Source: Pascua guehoae
Lineage: Eukaryota; Basidiomycota; Tremellomycetes; Trichosporonales; Trichosporonaceae
DNA: 64,000 bases
Reading direction: 5' to 3'
NCBI GenBank assembly: GCA_001600415.1
Contig: BCJX01000008.1
Coordinates: 1,289,494 to 1,353,493 of the forward strand
Below the pieces are notes generated by a model. The model had not been told where the DNA came from, did no database searches, and saw only the letters and a program-made list of their open reading frames with translations. Shown here one piece after another: positions 32,526 through 41,764 of this stretch. Both the position numbers and the translations under genes were made by a program. The first letter of the stretch is position 1. Every line of letters starts with the position of its first letter.

Positions 32526-33341
32526 GTTGACAGCGCTTCCTATGGTGGGGGAGTGTGTGTGTGTGTCGACAGTGTATTGTCATTTCTGCCCTTGGGGGTT
32601 TCCTCCCACACGCGCGCAGGTGCGACACGAGTCGGCACCAGTCCCAAGATTCTAGGTTGGAATATCTCGTGCTTCGTCAAGAGGTTGGCGCGACCAGCAG
32701 GAGCGGGCCAATGTGGACGGCGACACGCTGATAATTTTCAAAAAAAAAAAGCATCATTGTGCCAGGCCATTTGGGGCTCGGGACGATTAGAGGCGAAGAC
32801 AATGCGGTCCGAGAATTTCTAATGACAGGTGTTTCATGAACTGAGAAGAGGCTATAGCGACTGAAGATGAGGCGCCAGGCAACTCGATATGCCACAAAGC
32901 TATTTTTCCACTGCGATGGGGTTGAATTTAATTGATCAATGGCTAAATGACTGCCACAGCCAATTTCACGCCATAATATCAAGACCGCAGGAATATTTAC
33001 AAAGGGAAATATGACTTTTACAAAGCGAAACGGGAAGAATAGCAGTGCTGCGGCCTTAAAATATTCAGAAAATTTGTTTCTTCCTGTTGTAGCGGAGTGC
33101 AGGTTTGGTATCATCCAGTTCATCCTCTTAAGCGCAGTCGGCTCTTCAAGATCATTCAAGGACAGCGTTTCGGTACACTTCTGCCGTACCGCTGTCCATT
33201 CCTGCGTCTCCCGTCTCTCTTTGAGGCATCTTTCATTCCCGGCAGTTGTTCTTACAATCAATCGTGAAGACGGACGGGAGAAGTGGGGGAGGGACGTCCG
33301 GCAGAGGCGGGCTGTCGTTCGGGCAGCACGAACATCAACGT
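32526..33341. other. AT-rich island between tRNA-Val and tRNA-Phe
   Basis: About 32720-33130 is clearly richer in A/T than its surroundings (for example AATTTAATTGATCAATGG and a run of 11 A at about 32740). A minus-strand ORF of up to 194 codons crosses it without a recognised domain. It may be a remnant of an inserted element, since retroelements often target DNA near tRNA genes, but no terminal repeats were identified. Confidence 0.45.
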
Positions 33342-33428
33342 GGAGGGATAGCTCAGTTGGGAGAGCGTACGACTGAAGCGTTTCATCGTCTCATTCGTAC
33401 GGTCGGGCGTTCGATCCTCCCTCACTCC
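33342..33428 (+). tRNA. tRNA-Phe(GAA) with about 15-nt intron
   Basis: The acceptor GGAGGGA pairs with TCACTCC except for a G-A mismatch at pair 5-68. D arm GCTC/GAGC. The anticodon stem TACGA/TCGTA with loop CTGAAG gives GAA. The intron follows G37. The T arm is GGGCG/CTCCC with one mismatch. A T6 run lies downstream at about 33449. Two mismatched pairs make full function slightly uncertain. Confidence 0.78.
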
Positions 33429-33773
33429 ATTGGCCTCTGTGGCCTCCCTTTTTTGGAGTCTGAAGACTTGCCGACAGACAGGTCGCTTGCTCAGCGCCTG
33501 CTCCTGGCTTTGGTCTGATGTGGATGCGTCGGCGAGGGTCCACGAGTGTGGTGAGGAAACACATATACATCCTGCTCTCATTTGGGAGCCGGGATCTGGT
33601 CCCCCCTTCACGTATCGTCGCGGTCTGGCCGGTACTGTATATTTCGAGATATGTCGGTATTTTTATTTATTAACCCGCAGAGCGGACGCGACGGAGACGG
33701 ACCTGGGCGCGCTGTTGAGCGCGATCTTTCTGACCAATACCGATCTCGAGAGCGTGTTACACACAAAAAGCTT
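33429..33773. other. Spacer between tRNA-Phe and tRNA-Ala
   Basis: No gene was supported. It contains the likely Pol III terminators of both tRNA genes (T6 at about 33449; sense T5 of tRNA-Ala at about 33765). Confidence 0.4.
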
Positions 33774-33863
33774 GGACGAGTTAGGAATCGAACCAAAGAC
33801 CTCGTCAATTAGACAGTGAATGCACATGCTAATGACGCGCTCTACCAACTGAGCTACACGCCC
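33774..33863 (-). tRNA. tRNA-Ala(AGC) with 18-nt intron
   Basis: The acceptor GGGCGTG pairs with CTCGTCC apart from one T-T and one G-T. D arm GCTC/GAGC. The anticodon stem CGTCA/TGACG with TTAGCA gives AGC. An 18-nt intron follows A37. T arm TTTGG/CCTAA, loop TTCGATT. It shares its acceptor, D-arm and T-arm sequence with tRNA-Ala(CGC) at 37.7 kb. Confidence 0.86.
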
Positions 33864-34328
33864 GTCCATGAGAACAGCCGAGGGCGTTCAGGGCCACTCT
33901 GGCAAGGATTTGCAGGACAAGCGACAGAAGACTCTACTGTGAGCACTGCCGGGAAGGCGTGAGGGGTACTGTAGAGTCCAGTGATCCAGAGACTGTACTG
34001 TCGAGTCCAGAGATCCAGACACTCCCAAATATGCAGAAAAGATTCTCGTAAAGTGTACTACTCATCATCTTCAATCGGGAGTCAGATGTCAAAATCCCTC
34101 GCGTTGCGCCGGCTGACCTGTCACCTGGCGTGTATGTGATGTCATTCCCTGATCTCCAATGGTCGTTCTCCACCAGGGTTCGCCGCCAGACCTTTGGCGC
34201 AAAGGCCATTCTGCCTATTCGAGCCCTACTTCCTACCTTGCGTCAAGCGCAGGTCCGTGCATTGCTTCCAGAGGACAGAGAACACAATCGCGAGCCGCGG
34301 GCAGATGTGGGCCTCCTCTTTCATCGCC

Positions 34329-34427
34329 TCTTCGCTAGTATATCGGTTAGTATAATCTCCTCTCAAGAGAGAGCCCAGCAACGAACTGGAGACCGCGATA
34401 GAGCAGTGTTCGACTCCCTGGCGGAGA
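34329..34427 (+). tRNA. tRNA-Glu(CTC)-like gene, possibly degenerate
   Basis: The acceptor TCTTCGC pairs with GCGGAGA, and the D region GTATATCGGTTAGTAT and 3' end TTCGACTCCCTGGCGGAGA match tRNA-Glu(TTC) at 17.5 kb. By alignment the anticodon loop is CTCTCA, giving CTC, with an intron after A37. However, the 5' anticodon stem ATCTC has no good partner: the expected 3' position reads GCGAT, and the nearest fit GAGAC leaves too long a variable loop. The T stem CAGTG/CCCTG has a mismatch. It is either a decayed copy or needs an unusual fold. Confidence 0.5.
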
Positions 34428-35572
34428 AGCTTTTTAGCTAATGGAGCTACTGGAGCGGCCGAATCATCGTTTTGGAGGAGTGGTCGCTGAGAACCATTGT
34501 GGGGAGAGGTGTAGAGTCGAGAGTGGCGAGTGTGCAAGGAGTATCACACGTCTGCGTTGATTTAGCATTGCCGCCTCATACCCCAGCATGAACTCGTTCG
34601 AAAGATCAGCGAGGGTTGGGGCTTGATGTGAGAGAAGCTAATGTATGCACTTGAGGGGCTTTGGGAGCTGCACGCGGTGCGAAGGGCGTCAACTGCCCGC
34701 TCTCCAAACCCCATATCTACCTCACTCGAGACTCCTCCCGGTCAAACGTCGCTCGTGGATGATGGTAAGTAACGGACTGGGGCAGAAGATCTGACACGTT
34801 GCATTTAGGTGAAGGTGCTCGTCAACTGTTCCCACGGCAACAGGCAACCATCACCGGCGCCGTACGCACAGACCCCACGAACGAAGCACACAACTGCTCC
34901 CGCCATGAGCACAAAACGACCCACAATCCAACCTTACACTCTTCTTTTCACACTATCCCTCATCTCCCACAGCCATCCCCCTTCACCTCGCTGTTGTCCA
35001 ACTCGGTGCCAGCTACCCCGGGCTGGATCCTCGCTGCCATTCTTCGCCTTGTCAAAGAGGTGAAACATCAACCACCATCGTTCACCGGCCATAACTCACC
35101 CTCCCACCACAGTACGTACACCTTGAACTGGGCGACCGCAGCTTTAGAGTCACTGATAAGCAGTATAGCTGAGGCGGATAGAGACTAGATATTCGCCATC
35201 GGTTGCACCTTGCGCCAAGGTCCCCCGAGTCGTCTCCATTTGGCTACCTACCACCCCCGCCACCTCCGACCCCTGCGGTTTCGGGGTTACTTGCGTCACG
35301 CCTGCCACGATCCCCCAGCCACTTCGAGTTCAGCAGGATCCAAGAGCCTGCCTCACAGCATAGGGTCTTCCCAGGGTCGCTCCCGTCTCGGGCCACGTTC
35401 AGCAACAGTCACGGTCACGGCACAGTCTCCGCCTCGTCCTCTTCTGTCCGCACTCCTCGCGGTACCCCTCGTCTGCGGACAGCCGCTCAAACAGCCCCAA
35501 CACAATCAGCCAACACAACCACTACCTGCCTCCCCCCCCGTCATCCACTTTGCCAGACAACAGGAATTCCCC
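34428..35572. other. Region left of the assembly gap
   Basis: No gene is certain. A plus-strand frame from about 35203 is Pro/Ser-rich and stays open through the gap into the coiled-coil gene, but Ns cannot be judged. Confidence 0.35.
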
Positions 35573-35717
35573 NNNNNNNNNNNNNNNNNNNNNNNNNNNN
35601 NNNNNNNNNNNNNNNNNNNNNNNNNNNNNNNNNNNNNNNNNNNNNNNNNNNNNNNNNNNNNNNNNNNNNNNNNNNNNNNNNNNNNNNNNNNNNNNNNNNN
35701 NNNNNNNNNNNNNNNNN
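35573..35717. other. Assembly gap, 145 N
   Basis: A run of 145 undetermined bases. It lies 19 nt upstream of the best start codon of the next gene, so upstream exons of that gene may be hidden in or beyond it. Confidence 1.
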
Positions 35718-35736
35718 CCCGCCTCACCCATCAAAC

Positions 35737-36285
35737 ATGAAGGACGAACAGACGCACGCAAGCGGCCAACACACCGAGCCCGAGAACACGTCGGACGTAC
35801 AGGTCAACCTCACAACCGCCGAGAAGAAAGGAACGCGGGGGAAGGCCACATTGGCACAGCTAGAAGCCAAAGCCAAGGTCCTCGAGAACGACCGTAATGG
35901 CTACCGTGACTTGGTTGCCAAGATCGAGCGCGATTCCGTCATTCTCCAGACGATCATTGACAGCGACATTCAGAGCTTTTCCGTTGTCGAACAGCGGCGG
36001 ACTCAACTCCTGAACTGGTGTCGTGACATTACCGGGTGGGACACCCAGTTCTCCCAGTCGGGTCGCCCGTCCACCATCGTGCAGACCGAGCGTGATGAAA
36101 TCGACCGCCTCATGGGCTTCCAAATCCGACAAATGAAGGCAGATCTTGACACTATGATCTCTGGTCTGGAAAAGCTTGTTGGTCTGAAGAAGATAAATCA
36201 AGACAAGGCCATAGAAATCGACGCGGGGCTCTGTAAGCTGCTCCAGGAGATCGAGAGCATCAAAGAGCGCGAGGGACCGTGTTGA
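35737..36285 (+). CDS. Coiled-coil protein, 5' end uncertain
   Basis: From the ATG at 35737 (MKDEQTHASG) the frame runs 182 codons. After an acidic, polar head, residues from about 40 onward are heptad-rich: LAQLEAKAKVLENDRNGY, then VAKIERDSVILQTIIDSD, and near the end MKADLDTMISGLEKLVGLKK and LCKLLQEIESIKERE. This predicts a mostly helical, oligomerising protein with one non-helical segment (WCRDITGWDTQFSQSGRP). No family was identified. The frame is open back through the gap to 35203, so a longer N-terminus is possible. Confidence 0.6.
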   Translation: MKDEQTHASGQHTEPENTSDVQVNLTTAEKKGTRGKATLAQLEAKAKVLENDRNGYRDLVAKIERDSVILQTIIDSDIQSFSVVEQRRTQLLNWCRDITGWDTQFSQSGRPSTIVQTERDEIDRLMGFQIRQMKADLDTMISGLEKLVGLKKINQDKAIEIDAGLCKLLQEIESIKEREGPC

Positions 36286-36380
36286 ATTTGCGGTATTATT
36301 GGTAAGCAGTTCAGTAAATGCTGTCCTACTCACTCTCCGCAGATCGCGCGGTTGGCTCCGGGGTGAAGAACTCTAAAAAC

Positions 36381-36554
36381 ATGACGACGGCGAGAGGTGT
36401 CAACGATAAGAACGGGGTCCAAAGTTTATACAGGGATTTGATGGTAAGTGTATTTTTTAAAAACGGCAAGGGACTAATAGAATAGGCGATGTGGGCGGTG
36501 CGAACAATGCCCAAGAATATTTTCACCATCATGGATCGCGTTCCCCCATTCTGA
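36381..36554 (+). CDS. Possible small two-exon ORF
   Basis: Exon 36381-36443 (MTTARGVNDKNG...) ends at GTAAGT. An intron ending AATAG at 36485 leads in phase to 36486-36554 (AMWAVRTMPKNIF... ending DRVPPF). The frame is also open for 12 codons before the ATG, back to a splice-acceptor-like CCGCAG at 36344. It may therefore be the terminal exons of a gene that starts further left, such as the coiled-coil gene, although the phases do not join cleanly. Product unknown. Confidence 0.3.
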
Positions 36555-37046
36555 GACGAGGGCTGTTCGTATTTGCACATAGTTGAGGTGTATCTGCCAC
36601 TTCAGGAAGAATGTCCGTGGACGTTGAGTGTCTCATGCAACACCACCTGTCTTCGACATCGGCGCGCTTTGTGCACCTCTGCTCCATTGAGTTCCATTAT
36701 TTCCTGGTCGCAATGGAGCATGTGATGAGAACCTCGTAATGACCTGTGAGCTGTCACGGGTAACAAATGTTGAATTCCGTCTCGTTGTCGACGAGCATAC
36801 TTGGAGGCGACGACACGACAGGCCATGTGAACGAGTACAATCGTAGGTTCAGGGTAAAGGAAGGGGGTGAGTGTGGGGGGATGGGATGTATTCGTTGAGG
36901 AGACGATGTAGCCGATACGCCAACCGATCAGACGAGTACGAGAGGCCAGACGCCGCAATATTACGACCTAAAAATGGAGCCAAATGTGAGCACAGTTTAC
37001 CAGGCACCAACGTAGTCTTTCCAAGTAGGCTATCCTGTGCGACTCA
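36555..37046. other. Intergenic region, no supported gene
   Basis: A minus-strand frame at 36602-36958 has the segment GWRIGYIVSS, which faintly recalls aminotransferases, but the rest does not fit. Confidence 0.35.
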
Positions 37047-37614
37047 CTAAACCCACCCCCGCCGCTCCATGTCAACCAGCTGCGAAAGGCTCTCCCCCGG
37101 GTACCCGGCCACCTCGTCATTCGCAAACGCCGTTTCAAATTCAATGATGAGGAAGCCGTTGGAACTGCGGCAGATGTTTCCGCTAGCAATATCGCTGTGC
37201 GCAAGGCCCGTGGAATACATTGCATATATGGTCCGGGGGACGGGGTGGGGCCAATGCCTACATGTCTTACGCATGTTGGTCAGATATGGGCGTCCATCGA
37301 TGTGCCCACATTTTCCATCCCAGACGAGCACTTCGACGTCGGAGGAGGAAGGGGAAGAGATGGTGGCGGTGTAATGCCCGACGCCCGACGTATAGCCGCG
37401 CAAGCGTTCCTCAGAGAGCCGGGAGGCGGCCGAGGGAGAGACGTGCTTCGCGGGCGATGTTGTGGTGCGACTCGGTCGCTTCGAACTCGGCAGGGAGACG
37501 GTGCACATCCGAGTCATCCTCACACCCATGTGGCTCCGTGATTGACGACCTTGACAAACAATCGGAGCCGAGCACCGAGGGGAGTGTGACCACGACGTGT
37601 GCTCGGTCGTCCAT
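37047..37614 (-). pseudogene. Kinase-like gene fragment with a frameshift
   Basis: The likely start is MDDRAHVVV at 37614. The first frame runs to a stop after EARLSLGRLPAL. A second frame, one base away, continues at once with LSEERLRGYTSG and goes on to a kinase-like catalytic segment: HSDIASGN (H-x-D-x4-N pattern) and, after a short spacer, FLIIEFETAF in place of the DFG region. The reading is therefore broken near 37410-37425, by real mutation or by a one-base assembly error. Upstream ATP-binding motifs are not convincing. It resembles the protein-kinase-like or aminoglycoside-phosphotransferase fold common in fungi, with Glu replacing the metal-binding Asp, so catalysis is doubtful even if restored. 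tRNA-Ala(CGC) lies 80 bp upstream on the same strand. Confidence 0.5.
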
Positions 37615-37696
37615 GGTCCAACCCTCAGCCTTAAAGCAGGCAGGAGACCTGCCACAAGACCTATCGTGTCCGTCTCGAGGGCAAAAACTGTGGAAT

Positions 37697-37795
37697 GGAC
37701 GAGTTAGGAATCGAACCAAAGACCTCGACAAGTAAGGCGCAGGATGTAGACCACATCTTGCGAATGTCGCGCTCTACCAACTGAGCTACACGCCC
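37697..37795 (-). tRNA. tRNA-Ala(CGC) with 27-nt intron
   Basis: Same acceptor, D arm and T arm as tRNA-Ala(AGC) at 33.8 kb. The anticodon stem CGACA/TGTCG with TTCGCA gives CGC. The 27-nt intron after A37 contains a small hairpin (GATGT/ACATC). Confidence 0.86.
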
Positions 37796-38718
37796 CTCTA
37801 TGTGTGAGCGGCCGCCCGGGTTCGCCGGGGTTGCGCCTCGGCGTTAGAGGGTGTTAGATCACGTATCTGATACACACGAGTCATGGTGAGATGGTAGCAC
37901 CCTACTGAGCAGCATCGTTGCAGAAGAGCGTATCGTCCAGTCCACCAGCTCGCTGTCCCTAATCCAGTCGTTCAGCTTCAATGTTGCTGTTGAGGAGAGG
38001 CCAGTTTCGGCCATTGTGTGGGCCCTCGTCGTTGCAGAGACATCGGTTGATGAATTACTCCCCTCCAATGGACTGGCCTTGGGCTTGGTCTTGGTGGTGA
38101 TGGTGGCTGTACTGGCGCCCGAGACCAAGCCAAAGGTAGGGAAGCTGGTGTCTCCCGGCGAGTCTGAATGCAACGGACGTAGGATATAAACCTAGGGGCG
38201 ACGTCCGTGAGGGCGTCGGTATTAACACAGAGGATGAATGGAGAGTGATGGATGGAGAATGATGAAGATGCGAACAAGGCGGAAGTGGATGTTAACATGC
38301 GGGCACCATTTCCGCAACCGGAAACGCAGCAGACAAGATAAGATATGCCGGGTAATCTGTTTAACCGCAAACCAAAAACAAACCAAACAAACACAAGTCG
38401 TCGACATGGAGTGTGTGATGGACAGTGAGATAAACTCCCCGCTTGATTGGTGGTGGAGTGAGAAGAGTGCTGCACTGTACAGCTCATGGATCGCAAGCGT
38501 TAGCATGGCGGTTTGGGGCCACCGGACGCACACCGACAGCACGCAGCATAGTGCACAGCGGAGCGCCAAAGACAAATCAAACAGATAGGCTCGGAATATG
38601 CGTTAATGCTACCAGGAAATGACCCAAGCAACGTGTTCACAACTTCACGATGATTCATGAGCCCAATGTATATAAAGGTACACGAAGGGGAAACATCATC
38701 ATCGCACTGTGAGCGTAT
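37796..38718. other. Intergenic region with a weak ORF
   Basis: A minus-strand frame at 37859-38173 (STATLKLNDWIRDSELVDW and onward) looks mildly protein-like but lacks an ATG. No other gene was supported. Confidence 0.35.
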
Positions 38719-39169
38719 CTACGCGCTGGGGCGGGACGCGTCGTCCGCGAACCGGTGGGCCAGCTTGGCATTCCGGGCCGCAAGTCGGGCAGCATTAAGG
38801 GCAGCTTCCGTGTACGTGCGAGCGCCCTCGGTGTGGTTGATGAGGACCTCGTCGGTGGGCGCATCGGCCGCCAGGTCTGCCTGCCTGTAAGCAGAACGAG
38901 CCTCGGTGGCCGCATTCATCGCCCCCGTGTTGGCATCGTAGGCCGCCACTTTGATGTGTTCGCCGATCGCGGTGCCCTGGAACTCGTTGGCAATGCGTAC
39001 AGCTGAAGCCGCGTACACGCTGGCCTTGTTGGCGTTGCGCTCGGCCCTGTCGGCGTACTCGCGCGCCTTGATCTTGTATTTCTGGGCCGTCTGGCGTGTT
39101 AGATTGTTGTGGGCTGCACTGGTGGGGACACACCTGCGGCGACATCGGCGCAAGACCATAGGAGACCAT
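38719..39169 (-). CDS. Small Ala-rich helical protein, copy B
   Basis: Exon 1 (39169-39134) encodes MVSYGLAPMSPQ. A 43-nt intron (39133-39091) leads in phase to exon 2 (39090-38719), 135 residues in total. Exon 2 is one alanine-rich helix with regular A spacing: YADRAERNANKASVYAAS, then TGAMNAATEARSAYRQADLA and AALNAARLAARNAKLAHRFA. It shares layout, composition and the ADRAER motif with copy A at 24.5 kb. A 34-bp tandem repeat lies 105-206 nt upstream of the start. Confidence 0.62.
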
Positions 39170-39272
39170 GATGGCGAATGTCGAAATGGGTAGCTCGAGG
39201 GGTGCAGCACAGCAGTGCGAGTAATGCTTAGGGGAGGAGGAAAGGAGAGTGGGTGTGGCGAAGAAGGTATCG

Positions 39273-39374
39273 AGAGAGAGTGAAGAGAATGAGAGTGGGT
39301 GATGGGGTCAAGAGTGAAGAGAATGAGAGTGGGTAATGGGGTCAAGAGTGAAGAGGATGAGAGTGAGTGATGGG
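39273..39374. repeat. 34-bp tandem repeat, three copies
   Basis: A unit like GTCAAGAGTGAAGAGAATGA plus GAGTGGGTRATGGG. Copies lie at 39273-39306 (divergent start), 39307-39340 and 39341-39374. They sit in the promoter region of the Ala-rich gene that starts at 39169. Confidence 0.85.
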
Positions 39375-40560
39375 CGGAATTTATACGGGGAAATGATTCA
39401 ATGGTGTACTACGGGCGGCAACGGAACATGCAGGTGATGGGTGTGATGAGTGTGATGGGCGTCATGGGTGTAATGAGTGTGATGGGCGTCATGGGTGTGA
39501 TGGTTTCCAGCGACGCCATAATCTCACACATTCTCCAGCTCCGCCAGCTCGGGACCAGGTTGCCCCGAACCCAAACTGCGCCACCAGCAAACGGCAACCC
39601 AGTTCCATCACAACAGGCTGGATGGCCTGGGAATGAAGTACGTGGGGAGCTGAACACGTGGAGAGCTGACGGGGACATTATGAGTTCCTCTTGGGCAACC
39701 AGTATGGTCACAGTATCGCCCGAGACTTGCTGGCGGCTGGGAGTGGCAGCAGAGTCTTATGTGAGCTGGGGCCAGCAAGGAAAGGTAGCGTCTGGGAAGT
39801 GCGGTGTTGAGGAAAGGAGACGTTAGAGTAAACGCCGCCTCCGATGCCCATGGTCTGTGTGCTTGTAAATATCGTCGAGGGGTAAGAACTCTAGGCATGC
39901 TTTGGTGAAGCCAGGTGGACATGTAGGGACCTAACAGGAAGGTGGGCGTTGAGGCCGCGACGAAGGCGAGATGCGTTTGCGGGGATACATTACGTTCTAG
40001 GGACTGGCTGACGGTTCTTGTAGCGTAACTCAGCCACGCAATGCTGGGACATCTTGCCCATGCCGAGCCTGACCTCACGTCAGGCCAGAAGTGGGGTGGA
40101 GCAGATTAGTACCTTCCACATCAGATCGCCGCTCGTGTCGCACCTGAAATGCCTTCTGGTATCCCAATTACATCGCAACTCGACTCACATGTCCCAATGC
40201 GCAGGGGTCCCGCGACCGCAAGGGATATCGAGGACACCCAGTTGGGTCACTGTGTCCTTTCTCCGGGACGCATACTGTCGCAAGTGGGATGTACTGTCCT
40301 GTAGTGGGAGGCACTGATAAAAGGACGCCACGGACGGCGTTGAGGTTAAGGATGTGTGGCGACTGCAGATCATTGGAGCACAAAGCCCTTGAGGAGGAAG
40401 CGAGGAAGACACAACGAGGTAGAAGTTGCGTCTGGTGTTCCAGTTCACAAGCAGAGCATTTGGCGTGCTACTGGGCTGGGAGGGTGGCGATATCAGGTCC
40501 CGAGGTCGGCAGTCTTTTAAGAATGCTTCCCTTTCCAATATCACCAACAAGCGTTGGCTT
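39375..40560. other. Intergenic region with GTGATGGGC-like repeats
   Basis: At about 39430-39503 a 9-bp unit of the type GTGATGGGY/GTAATGAGT is repeated with variation. No gene was supported up to tRNA-Lys. Confidence 0.45.
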
Positions 40561-40650
40561 GCCCGTTTATATCAGTCGGTAGATAGTTTGACTCTTACTA
40601 CCACGTGTGTAAGCAATCAAAATGTCATGGGTTCGAGCCCCATAATGGGC
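40561..40650 (+). tRNA. tRNA-Lys(CTT) with 18-nt intron
   Basis: The acceptor GCCCGTT/AATGGGC (one G-T) is good. The anticodon stem TTTGA/TCAAA with CTCTTA gives CTT, and an 18-nt intron follows A37. The T arm ATGGG/CCCAT is perfect with TTCGAGC. T-rich sequence (TTCTCTTTT) follows. Confidence 0.88.
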
Positions 40651-41215
40651 TTCTCTTTTGCTCTCATGCACCTCGGGGTGGTGTTGGTTGCGCTGCGGGG
40701 TACTTTCGCGCAACCTTTGATCCCATCAGACCTCGAGGGGTGGACGGGTGGCAACAATAAAAATGGGTGGGGTGGCAAATTTGATGCCGCCCGAGGCGTT
40801 CCTGAAACATGACGGCGCTATTGTTTGGTTCTGCTCCCTGCATCCTTGCACACCATTGCACCACTTCTCCGCGTCGACATCATTCATCCCCAACCACCAA
40901 TACCAACATCACCGCCGACGGGAGACAGATCCCCTGCATTGTGGACCCTCCACTAGCTCAACATACATGCCAGCATCTCCTTCAGCCCACCGCCCCTGCT
41001 TCGAATCGTCCCTCTTGTGGTGTGTGTCTGCGTTTCCTCGGCGAGAACTTGTGCGGATTGTTGGGCGATGAGCGTATCCTGGGCGCGGATACAAGTGCCT
41101 CTGAGCGTTACCTGACCTCTGCGCATCCTCTCTCTCTGGATGTCCCGTTCTGAGCACCCCATCGAGCATCACCTGACTAGCAGCCCATCGCCTTCCCTCG
41201 AGCGTTCTGTGCGCC
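40651..41215. other. Upstream region of the RING-H2 gene
   Basis: No gene was supported between tRNA-Lys and the RING gene. Confidence 0.35.
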
Positions 41216-41764
41216 ATGTCGTCAATGGCCTGGGACACTGAGTGCGTCATATGCCTGGACGACATGGTGGTCGGCCATTCCGCAAACCCGCCGGTTATCC
41301 CGCTCGTCGAAGGATGCAGTGAGTACACAATCACGGGGACTCACTGACGCCAAGTGCACCCCTTCCACCGTGACTGCCTTGCCCTCTGGTGCAGGGGTAA
41401 AGCGGTCCCTACTTGCCCTACGTGCGGCCGTGCATGCCCAATGTCCGAGTCCCAGGAGCCCGTTACTCGCCCTTTCGTCCCGCCAGCAGAGAGTGCTACA
41501 GCCAAGATTCTCGTGCCTAAAACGGGGCAGGGCTCAGCCTCCGACCCTATCGACCTCACGGCCGACGGGGATGGTTCGGCGTCGCGACCGTACGATCTCA
41601 CGTCTGTCTCTGATACCGATTCTCCGTTGCGCGCCCGTCGCCGAGGTCTCCACCGCACGCGTCACCGCACGCATGTGGTCTCCAACAGCCCGCTAGTCAG
41701 GCACAAGCCCCCCACTCCTTCAAAAGCGCACAAGTCTAAGCGCGTGCGCAGGGCAGCAGCTTAG
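41216..41764 (+). CDS. RING-H2 protein with SUMO-interaction-like motifs
   Basis: Probable E3 ubiquitin ligase. Exons 41216-41318 and 41355-41764 join in phase 1 and give 170 residues. The intron splits the RING; after splicing all eight zinc ligands are present: C10, C13, C34, H36, H39, C42, C55 and C58 (ECVICLDD ... GCMHPFHRDC ... CPTC). A linker follows, then two motifs with a hydrophobic core next to acidic residues, DPIDLTADGDG (98-108) and RPYDLTSVSD (112-121), of the kind that bind SUMO. The C-terminus is Arg/Lys-rich (SKRVRRAAA) and may be a nuclear signal. SUMO-targeted ligases such as Slx5/Slx8, Rfp or RNF4 usually have SIMs before the RING; here the order is reversed. SUMO itself is encoded 25 kb away. 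Confidence 0.8.

Noticed and set aside
36602..36958. Minus-strand frame with GWRIGYIVSS
   Set aside because: Faint likeness to aminotransferases only in ten residues; the rest does not fit.
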